Positions 1-5,695 of a DNA stretch of 13,087 bases are shown one piece after another. Origin of the DNA: SIG578 sp045655125 (GTDB lineage: Bacteria; Bacillota; Clostridia; Oscillospirales; Ruminococcaceae); NCBI GenBank assembly GCA_045655125.1, contig JAZOOR010000043.1, forward strand, positions 1 through 13,087, written 5' to 3'. The notes below the pieces were generated by a model. That model had not been told where the DNA came from and searched no databases. It was given only the letters and a program-made list of their open reading frames with translations. Each line of letters opens with the position of its first letter. Position 1 is the first letter of the stretch. The position numbers were made by a program, and so were the translations under genes.

Positions 1-1071
1 GAGATTATTTTGAGAAGCAGATGAAATGGTGGTTTTCATCATCTTGCTCATAATATCATTTGAGTAAATCTTGTCAGGGTCGCGCTCGCCCTCTGTTTTG
101 GTGGCATCCATCAGTTCCTGCATAGAGGAAGAAAGGTCAACCGTTGATTGCTGAATGGTCAGAGGATAGCTTGAAAGAGTATCTTCCTCTACACTTTCTA
201 TATATGCATTTATTCCCGTCGAAAGCGAGAGAATAAGCGCAATGCCGATAATGCCTATGCTTCCCGCAAAGCTTGTAAGCAGGGTGCGGGTTTTCTTAGT
301 CATCAGGTTTTTAAGGCTTAAGGAAAGCGCGGTGAAAAAGGACATAGAGGTATGTTTTTTGCGTGAGGGTAGGCTCTCTTCCTCAGCTTCTGGAGTATAG
401 GGATTACTGTCATCGGTAACCTTGCCGTCATTTAGCCTTATAATTCTTGTGGAATAGCTTTCGGCAAGCTCGGGGTTGTGGGTTACCATTATAACCAGCC
501 TGTCAGAAGCAATTTCTTTGAGCAGAGCCATAATCTGAAGGCTTGTTGCCGAGTCGAGCGCGCCTGTCGGCTCGTCTGCTAAAAGGATATCAGGGTTATT
601 AACAAGGGCGCGGGCAATAGCCACCCTCTGCATCTGACCGCCCGAAAGTTGATTGGGCTTCTTCTTAAGCTGATCACCGAGCCCAACCTTAACAAGAGCA
701 TCAATAGCTCTCTTTCTGCGCTCAGCCTTTGAAACACCCGAAAGGGTGAGTGCAAGCTCAACATTGGAAAGAACCGTCTGATGCCCAATGAGGTTGTAGC
801 TCTGGAAAATAAAACCTACAGAATGGTTTCGGTAGGTATCCCAGTCCCGTGATAAAAATTTTCTGGTTGTTTTTCCGTTAATAACAAGGTCGCCGCTTGT
901 GTATCTGTCAAGACCACCGACAATGTTAAGTAGTGTGGTTTTTCCGCCACCCGAGGGGCCTAATATAGAAACAAACTCGTTTTCGCGGAAGCTAAGTGTG
1001 ACGCCGTCAAGCGCTTTTACAACATTATCTCCGCTTCTGTAAATCTTAGTAATGCCAGAAAGAGAAAGCAT
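1..1071 (-). CDS. ABC transporter, fused ATPase and permease (5' part only)
   Basis: The frame is open from ATG 1071 through the left edge, giving 357 residues without a stop. Residues 1-230 form an ABC ATPase of the MacB/LolD-like class: Walker A GPSGGGKTT at 38-46, signature LSGGQ at 142-146, Walker B DILLADEP at 161-168, and H-loop His198 in MVTHNP. A charged linker follows, then one hydrophobic helix at about 263-282 (SFAGSIGIIGIALILS). After it comes a polar stretch that looks like the start of a large extracellular domain. This ATPase-TM-extracellular order is known from long clostridial FtsX-type ABC proteins that move peptides or lipids or sense antibiotics; the permease end is missing, so the substrate is unknown. 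The start is set by AAAGGAG 8 nt upstream of the ATG. Walker A has Gly where many relatives have Ser (GGGKTT), which is tolerated in the family. Family assignment is secure; function is inference. Confidence 0.9.
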   Translation of the reverse strand, partial: MLSLSGITKIYRSGDNVVKALDGVTLSFRENEFVSILGPSGGGKTTLLNIVGGLDRYTSGDLVINGKTTRKFLSRDWDTYRNHSVGFIFQSYNLIGHQTVLSNVELALTLSGVSKAERRKRAIDALVKVGLGDQLKKKPNQLSGGQMQRVAIARALVNNPDILLADEPTGALDSATSLQIMALLKEIASDRLVIMVTHNPELAESYSTRIIRLNDGKVTDDSNPYTPEAEEESLPSRKKHTSMSFFTALSLSLKNLMTKKTRTLLTSFAGSIGIIGIALILSLSTGINAYIESVEEDTLSSYPLTIQQSTVDLSSSMQELMDATKTEGERDPDKIYSNDIMSKMMKTTISSASQNNL

Positions 1072-1104
1072 TTAAAAATCTCCTTTTAATTGTGTTATAA
1101 ATTC

Positions 1105-1110
1105 ATTATA
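1105..1110 (-). promoter_or_regulatory. Possible -10 box for the ABC transporter gene
   Basis: Read on the minus strand this is a perfect TATAAT, 33 bp upstream of the ABC transporter start codon. I could not find a convincing -35 box 16-18 bp upstream (the hexamers there are ACAATT or AACAAT). It is the best candidate in the leader but remains tentative. Confidence 0.4.
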
Positions 1111-1164
1111 GACAAAATTTGTGAATAAATTGTTATATAAAGGAAAAAAATTATTTTTTTATAT

Positions 1165-1245
1165 TGAATAATGAATAGTGTTGGTGTCGGCTATGCCGAC
1201 GATTTATATTCGTGCCGTAGGCACTCCTTAATTATTCATTATTCA
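1165..1245. repeat. MITE-like palindromic repeat, copy 1
   Basis: An 81-bp element bounded by perfect 13-bp inverted repeats: TGAATAATGAATA at 1165-1177 and its complement at 1233-1245. Inside are two smaller hairpins: GTCGGC-tat-GCCGAC at 1186-1200 and GTGCC-gta-GGCAC at 1212-1224. Bases 1172-1245 (74 bp) recur identically at 1454-1527. Size, terminal inverted repeats, lack of coding capacity and local duplication fit a non-autonomous miniature element or a REP-like intergenic repeat. No transposase is present, so mobility is inferred. Confidence 0.8.
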
Positions 1246-1247
1246 TT

Positions 1248-1274
1248 TGCTGATTTTGTATCACAAAATCAGCA
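1248..1274. repeat. 27-nt hairpin, copy 1
   Basis: A perfect 12-bp stem TGCTGATTTTGT / ACAAAATCAGCA with a 3-nt loop ATC. It sits 2 nt after MITE-like copy 1. Together with its flanks (1240-1275) it recurs identically at 1536-1571, where it covers the 3' end of queA. It has no U-tract, so I do not call it an intrinsic terminator. It is followed by a further inverted repeat, TCGCAT (1275-1280) with ATGCGA (1299-1304). Confidence 0.75.
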
Positions 1275-1306
1275 TCGCATCGCGGATATTTAAGAGATAT
1301 GCGAAT

Positions 1307-1361
1307 GTAGGGGCGGATGCCCTTCATCCGCCCGCGGAACGATGTGGGCATCGTTCCCTAC
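1307..1361. repeat. Intergenic element with three-way-junction folding
   Basis: Fifty-five bases that pair completely into a cruciform-like shape. The outer stem is GTAGGG (1307-1312) with CCCTAC (1356-1361). Hairpin one is GCGGATG (1313-1319), loop 1320-1324, CATCCGC (1325-1331). The linker is CCGCGG (1332-1337). Hairpin two is AACGATG (1338-1344), loop TGGG (1345-1348), CATCGTT (1349-1355). All stem pairs are perfect. GTAGGGGCGG-type intergenic repeats are, to my recollection, common in gut clostridia; whether this acts as RNA or DNA is unknown. Confidence 0.75.
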
Positions 1362-1423
1362 GAAAATTGCCTATACATAAAATCACATTGCCAAAGTTTA
1401 AGGGATATATATAAAATTAAATT

Positions 1424-1571
1424 AGTGAATAATGAATATTGAATATTGAATATTGAATAGTGTTGGTGTCGGCTATGCCGACGATTTATATTCGTGCCGT
1501 AGGCACTCCTTAATTATTCATTATTCAATCTTCACTATTCATTTGCTGATTTTGTATCACAAAATCAGCAT
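1424..1571. repeat. MITE-like repeat and hairpin, copy 2 (expanded)
   Basis: The second copy of the compound repeat. Bases 1454-1527 match copy 1 exactly (offset 282). A 14-bp insertion of further ATTCA-type sequence follows, and then the same hairpin block (1536-1571, offset 296). The left end is expanded by tandem GAATATT units at about 1434-1457. The hairpin proper is 1544-1570 and contains the queA stop codon at 1557-1559. The length differences lie in the A/T-rich ends, suggesting slippage or repeated insertion there, while the core stayed identical. Confidence 0.78.
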
Positions 1572-2582
1572 GGCGTCTCCAAAGCTGAAAAATCTGTATT
1601 GCTCGTCAATCGCCTCCTTGTAGGCTCTCAGAACATTTTCGCGCCCTGCAAGTGCGGAAACCAGCATAATTAGTGTGCTTTCGGGCAGATGGAAATTAGT
1701 AATAAGTCCGTCAATAACCTTGAACTCATAGCCGGGATAAATGAAAATTGAGGTATTATCGTCATCTTCGCAGATTTTGCCGTTTTTAGAGGCGCTTGCC
1801 TCAAGCGTGCGGCAGCTTGTAGTGCCGACAGCAAAAACTCTGCCGCCGCGAGCCTTTGTTTCGTTTATCATATTTGCAGTTTTAAGCGGCAGATGGTAGT
1901 GCTCTGTGTGCATCTTGTGGTCTAAAATGTTATCCTCTTTAACGGGGCGGAATGTTCCGAGACCTACGTGCAGAGTAACCCTTGCAATAGAAACTCCCTT
2001 GCTTTCGAGCTTTTCCATAAGCTCGTGGGTAAAATGAAGTCCTGCCGTGGGAGCGGCTGCAGAGCCTATTTCGTTTGAATAAACCGTCTGATACCTCTCG
2101 CGGTCTGAAAGCTTTTCGGTAATGTATGGGGGCAGCGGCATCTGACCTATCCGGTCGAGCACCTCGTAAATGTTTGAGGCATCATAGGTAAATCGGCAAA
2201 TTCGATTGCCTTCTTCGGTAATGTCAGTAACCTCGCCGCAAAGCAGCCCATCTCCAAAGGTAAGGCGGCTGCCAATTTTGGCTCTCTTGCCGGGTTTCAC
2301 AAGCATTTCCCAGACATTCTTTTCGCGCTCTGAAAGCAGCAGAATTTCAAGCGCTCCGCCTTTTTCGTTAAAGCCGTAAAGTCGGGCAGGCAGAACACGA
2401 GAATCGTTGACGACTAATAGGTCACCCTCATTTAAAAAGTCAAGTATATCGTAAAAATGATGGTGAGAAATTTTACCCGACTGTCTGTCGAGATGCAAAA
2501 GGCGGGAATGGTCGCGCGGCTCAATAGGAGTCTGAGCGATAAGCTCCTCTGGCAAATCGAAATAAAAATCGCTTTTTTTCAT
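1557..2582 (-). CDS. queA: S-adenosylmethionine:tRNA ribosyltransferase-isomerase
   Basis: A 341-residue cytosolic enzyme that moves the ribosyl group of SAM onto preQ1 at wobble position 34 of queuosine-type tRNAs, producing epoxyqueuosine. The sequence opens with the family hallmark FYFDLPEELIAQTPIEPRD and carries AAPTAGLHFT near residues 174-184 and VTLHVGLGTFRPV near 201-213. It ends in SFGDAMLIL, and the length matches typical QueA. The frame extends 7 codons further to a TTG at 2603, but AAGGAG lies inside that extension 11 nt before ATG 2582, so 2582 is the start. It is transcribed alone, divergently from asd; no tgt or queG partner is visible. Oddity: the last three codons and the stop lie inside a perfect hairpin that is part of a repeated intergenic element. 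Confidence 0.96.
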   Translation of the reverse strand: MKKSDFYFDLPEELIAQTPIEPRDHSRLLHLDRQSGKISHHHFYDILDFLNEGDLLVVNDSRVLPARLYGFNEKGGALEILLLSEREKNVWEMLVKPGKRAKIGSRLTFGDGLLCGEVTDITEEGNRICRFTYDASNIYEVLDRIGQMPLPPYITEKLSDRERYQTVYSNEIGSAAAPTAGLHFTHELMEKLESKGVSIARVTLHVGLGTFRPVKEDNILDHKMHTEHYHLPLKTANMINETKARGGRVFAVGTTSCRTLEASASKNGKICEDDDNTSIFIYPGYEFKVIDGLITNFHLPESTLIMLVSALAGRENVLRAYKEAIDEQYRFFSFGDAMLIL

Positions 2583-2663
2583 AAAATAAACTGCTCCTTG
2601 CAAGTTTAAACTGCCAAAAATTCATAAAATGAATATTAAGGCGGCGGTTATACTAAAAATAAA

Positions 2664-2692
2664 TTGACTTTAACGTCCTCTGGTGGTATTAT
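2664..2692 (+). promoter_or_regulatory. asd-dapA-dapB operon promoter
   Basis: -35 TTGACT (2664-2669), 17-bp spacer, -10 TATTAT (2687-2692). The predicted start near 2699 gives a leader of about 98 nt. The leader contains a weak long-range stem CACTTAAA (2708-2715) with TTTAAGTG (2750-2757) and a good ribosome site GGAGGA just before asd. The leader is too short for a lysine (L-box) riboswitch. Confidence 0.65.
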
Positions 2693-2719
2693 TATACTAT
2701 TAAAAAACACTTAAAGCAA
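2691..2719 (-). promoter_or_regulatory. queA promoter
   Basis: On the minus strand: -35 TTGCTT (2719-2714), 17-bp spacer, perfect -10 TATAAT (2696-2691). This predicts transcription from about 2684 and a leader of roughly 100 nt. Its -10 box shares bases 2691-2692 with the -10 box of the oppositely directed asd promoter. Confidence 0.65.
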
Positions 2720-2796
2720 CAAAAATTTTATAGGCGAAAAATCCGCTGTTTTAAGTGACTTTTGGGTTTTCGCAGGTGTAAAACGGAGGAAAGACA

Positions 2797-3873
2797 ATGA
2801 AAAAGTATAATGTTGCAATAATCGGCGCAACAGGCATGGTTGGACAGAGATTTTGCCTATTGCTTGCAGACCATCCTTGGTTTGAGGTAAAGGTTCTTGC
2901 GGCTTCAGGCCGTTCGGCAGGAAAAAGCTTTGAAGAGGCAGTTGGCGATAGATGGGCTATGACGCAGCCTATCCCCGAAAAGCTTAAAGCAATGCAGGTT
3001 GTAGATGCCGCAGAGGTCGAGAAAATTGCCGCACAGGTCGACTTTGCATTCTGCGCCGTCAGCCTTAATAAAGAGGAAACCCGAGCACTTGAAGAGAGAT
3101 ATGCAAAGGCAGAGTGCCCCATCGTTTCCAATAACTCGGCTCATAGATGGACCCCCGATGTTCCTATGATTATCCCCGAGCTTAATGCAGACCACACCGA
3201 TGTTATAGAGGCTCAGAAAAAACGTCTTGGAACAAAACGCGGCTTTATCGCAGTTAAGTCTAACTGCTCGCTGCAAGCTTATGTTCCTGCAATAGGTCCT
3301 CTTATGGAATTTGGTCCTAAAAAGATTCTTGTCTGCACCTATCAGGCAATTTCGGGAGCGGGCAAAACCTTTGAGCGCTGGCCTGAAATGGTGGATAATG
3401 TTATCCCCTATATCGGCGGAGAGGAAGAAAAAAGCGAAAAAGAGCCTCTTAAAATCTGGGGTAAGGTTGAAAATGGCGAAATCGTCAGCGCAACAGAGCC
3501 CAGCATTACCGCACAGTGCATCCGTGTTCCTGTAACTGACGGACATATGGCTGCTGTTTTTGTTGAGTTTGAAAAGAAACCTACTAAGGAAGAAATTATC
3601 GAGCGCTGGAATAATTTTGAGGGCGAGGCTCAGAAGAGAAATCTTCCTCTTGCTCCTAAAAAGTTCCTGCACTATTTTGAGGAGGACGACCGTCCCCAGA
3701 CCAAAACCGAGCGCGAGCTTGAGCGCGGAATGGCTGTATCGGTTGGCCGCCTTCGTGAAGACACTCAGTATGACTTCAAGTTTATAGGTCTTGCTCACAA
3801 CACCCTGAGAGGCGCTGCAGGCGGAGCAGTTTTAATGGCAGAGCTTCTTGCCGACAAGGGATTTTTTGACTAA
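2797..3873 (+). CDS. asd: Aspartate-semialdehyde dehydrogenase
   Basis: A 358-residue NADPH-dependent enzyme reducing aspartyl phosphate to aspartate semialdehyde, the branch point to lysine/diaminopimelate, threonine and methionine. Residues 8-16 (IIGATGMVG) are the nucleotide-binding loop. Catalytic Cys157 lies in VKSNCSLQ, and the acid/base His250 in RVPVTDGH. The SNCS context, the CIRVPVTDGH segment and the length near 360 place it in the archaeal/fungal-like branch of the family rather than the shorter proteobacterial branch; this is family knowledge, not a search result. The start follows GGAGGA by about 8 nt and opens with the expected MKKYNVAIIGATG. It is the first gene of asd-dapA-dapB; 48 bp separate it from dapA with no terminator between. 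No frameshift or missing key residue was seen. Confidence 0.96.
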   Translation: MKKYNVAIIGATGMVGQRFCLLLADHPWFEVKVLAASGRSAGKSFEEAVGDRWAMTQPIPEKLKAMQVVDAAEVEKIAAQVDFAFCAVSLNKEETRALEERYAKAECPIVSNNSAHRWTPDVPMIIPELNADHTDVIEAQKKRLGTKRGFIAVKSNCSLQAYVPAIGPLMEFGPKKILVCTYQAISGAGKTFERWPEMVDNVIPYIGGEEEKSEKEPLKIWGKVENGEIVSATEPSITAQCIRVPVTDGHMAAVFVEFEKKPTKEEIIERWNNFEGEAQKRNLPLAPKKFLHYFEEDDRPQTKTERELERGMAVSVGRLREDTQYDFKFIGLAHNTLRGAAGGAVLMAELLADKGFFD

Positions 3874-3921
3874 TATTTGTATCACAGATAATCATATTTT
3901 CCGAAGGGAGAGTGGATTTCT

Positions 3922-4812
3922 ATGAAAAGAAGGATATTTACAGGAGCGGGTGTTGCTATAGTAACCCCTATGCACGAGGATGGCTCGGTAAATTTTAATA
4001 AGCTCGGCGAGCTTATTGATTTTCAGATTGAGGGCGGCACCGATTGTATCGTAATCTGCGGAACAACGGGTGAAACCTCAACCCTCGAGACCGACGAGCA
4101 TATCGAGAGCATAAACTATGCCGTAGAGAAAACTGCAGGCAGAGTTCCCGTTATCACAGGAGTAGGCAGTAACCACACCGCTTACGCCGTAGAGATGTCA
4201 AAACAGGCAAAAAAAGCGGGAGTGGACGGCATCCTATGTGTCACACCCTATTATAACAAGGCATCTCAGCAGGGACTTATCTATCACTATAACAGCATAG
4301 CTGATACCACCGACCTGCCGATAGTCCTTTATAATGTCCCTTCGAGAACGGGCTGCAACATTGCGCCCGAAACCTATCTTGAGCTTTCAAGGCACCCCAA
4401 CATTGTTGCGGTCAAAGAGGCGAGCGGAGACCTTTCGGCTATTGCCAAAATCCGCGCCCTCTGCGGTGATGACCTTGATATTTACTCGGGAAATGATGAT
4501 CAGATTGTACCTATACTGTCTTTAGGCGGTATCGGTGTCATCTCGGTGCTTTCAAACATAATGCCCCGCGAGACTCACGATATCTGCAAGCTTTATCTTG
4601 ATGGCAAAACAAGTGAGAGCCGCGACCTGCAGCTTTCTCTTATCGGGCTTATTAACGCGCTTTTCTGCGATATTAACCCTATTCCCGTTAAAGAGGCACT
4701 CAATATGATGGGTAAAGAGGTCGGTCCTTACAGACTGCCTATGTGCAAAACAACCCCCGAAAAATTAAGGCTCATTGAAAATGAGCTTAAAAAACATAAC
4801 CTCATTAAATAA
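3922..4812 (+). CDS. dapA: 4-hydroxy-tetrahydrodipicolinate synthase
   Basis: A 296-residue TIM-barrel aldolase condensing pyruvate with aspartate semialdehyde, the first committed step to diaminopimelate and lysine. The Schiff-base lysine is Lys165 in VAVKEASGD. Tyr137 and Arg142 lie in LYNVPSRTG, Thr48/Thr49 in the CGTTGE pyruvate loop, and Tyr111 in TPYYNK; these are the expected catalytic-triad and substrate positions. Length is normal. The start is preceded by an AAGGGAG ribosome site at 3904-3910, a slightly long 11 nt away. It sits between asd, which makes its substrate, and dapB, which uses its product. The stop codon overlaps the dapB ribosome site, suggesting translational coupling. 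Feedback by lysine cannot be judged from this sequence. Confidence 0.97.
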   Translation: MKRRIFTGAGVAIVTPMHEDGSVNFNKLGELIDFQIEGGTDCIVICGTTGETSTLETDEHIESINYAVEKTAGRVPVITGVGSNHTAYAVEMSKQAKKAGVDGILCVTPYYNKASQQGLIYHYNSIADTTDLPIVLYNVPSRTGCNIAPETYLELSRHPNIVAVKEASGDLSAIAKIRALCGDDLDIYSGNDDQIVPILSLGGIGVISVLSNIMPRETHDICKLYLDGKTSESRDLQLSLIGLINALFCDINPIPVKEALNMMGKEVGPYRLPMCKTTPEKLRLIENELKKHNLIK

Positions 4813-4823
4813 GGAGCTTTGAT

Positions 4824-5573
4824 ATGACTTCGATTTTACTTTGCGGAAGCGAGGGGAAGATGGGCAGAGCCGTTAAAGCGGCGGCTGAGGGTAGCGATGT
4901 TTGTATCGTCGCCTGTGTAGACCCATTTCTTAAAGGAAAAGAGTGCGAAAACTGCTATAGCAGCTTTTCTCAGGTTGATAAGGGATATGATTGTATTATT
5001 GATTTCTCCCACCCCAGTTTAACAGACGACCTTCTCGCATACGCAAAAAGAACAAAAACCCCTGCAGTCATCTGCACAACAGGTCTTTCAGAAGAGCAGA
5101 TAGCCGAAATTCATAAAACCTCAGAGGATGTTGCCGTCTTCTTTTCGGCAAATATGTCCCTCGGCGTAAATCTCCTTTTGGAGCTTTGCAAAAAAGCCGC
5201 TCAGATTCTCGGCGATGGCTTTGACATCGAGATAATCGAAAAGCACCATAACCAAAAGGTCGATGCCCCGAGCGGAACGGCGCTTATGCTTGCAAACGGC
5301 ATAAACGAGGCTTGCAGTGAAAAATACAATTATGTTTATGACCGCCAGAGCGTTAGAAAAAAGCGCGAAAAAACCGAAATCGGAATTCACGCGGTGCGCG
5401 GCGGCAATATCGTCGGCGAGCACGAGGTCATTTTCGCAGGCCACGATGAGTGCATCAGCCTCAAACACGCCGCCGCCTCAAAAGAGGTCTTCGCCGTCGG
5501 CGCCATAAACGCTGCGCGTTTCTTAAAAGGAAAGAGCGCAGGAATGTATAGTATGAAAGATATGATAAAATAA
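4824..5573 (+). CDS. dapB: 4-hydroxy-tetrahydrodipicolinate reductase
   Basis: A 249-residue NAD(P)H-dependent reductase that makes tetrahydrodipicolinate. The N-terminal Rossmann loop is G8-x-x-G11-x-M-G14. The catalytic segment EKHHNQKVDAPSGTAL places the proton-donor His141, His142 and Lys145 at the expected sites (E. coli His159, His160, Lys163), and the dipicolinate-binding SGTA follows. Spacing from dapA is 11 bp and AAGGAG (4811-4816) overlaps the dapA stop, so it is the last gene of a tight three-gene operon. A strong intrinsic terminator starts 8 bp after the stop. The later pathway genes (dapL or dapH/dapD, dapF, lysA) are not in the window. Confidence 0.97.
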   Translation: MTSILLCGSEGKMGRAVKAAAEGSDVCIVACVDPFLKGKECENCYSSFSQVDKGYDCIIDFSHPSLTDDLLAYAKRTKTPAVICTTGLSEEQIAEIHKTSEDVAVFFSANMSLGVNLLLELCKKAAQILGDGFDIEIIEKHHNQKVDAPSGTALMLANGINEACSEKYNYVYDRQSVRKKREKTEIGIHAVRGGNIVGEHEVIFAGHDECISLKHAAASKEVFAVGAINAARFLKGKSAGMYSMKDMIK

Positions 5574-5580
5574 AAAAGAG

Positions 5581-5610
5581 CAGGATTGCGGCAGCGCAAT
5601 CCTGTTTTTT
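5581..5610 (+). terminator. Terminator of the asd-dapA-dapB operon
   Basis: A perfect 10-bp stem CAGGATTGCG / CGCAATCCTG with loop GCAG, followed immediately by six T. This is a textbook intrinsic terminator placed just after the dapB stop. Confidence 0.93.
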
Positions 5611-5611
5611 C

Positions 5612-5640
5612 TTGAAAAATTCTTTCGGTTATGATATTAT
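5612..5640 (+). promoter_or_regulatory. Promoter of the LRR surface protein gene
   Basis: -35 TTGAAA (5612-5617), 17-bp spacer, -10 TATTAT (5635-5640) preceded by TG one base upstream (5632-5633), an extended -10. The -35 starts one base after the T-tract of the dap terminator, so the two transcription units are packed back to back. An alternative, in-line TATAAT lies at 5638-5643. Confidence 0.6.
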
Positions 5641-5695
5641 AATATTGAAGAAAAAATTTTAAAAGCGAGTCTTACTGCTTTTTAGGAGGATGTCT

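Noticed and set aside
579..788. A 69-codon minus-strand frame near the left edge
   Set aside because: It lies out of frame inside the ABC transporter ATPase, between its signature and Walker motifs, and has no ribosome site of its own.
2699..2796. Lysine (L-box) riboswitch or T-box in the asd leader
   Set aside because: The leader is only about 98 nt with one weak long-range stem and no terminator or T-box-like sequence, whereas an L-box needs about 170 nt or more.
2905..3798. A 297-codon minus-strand open frame opposite asd
   Set aside because: No ribosome site or recognisable product; asd on the other strand is intact with catalytic motifs throughout.
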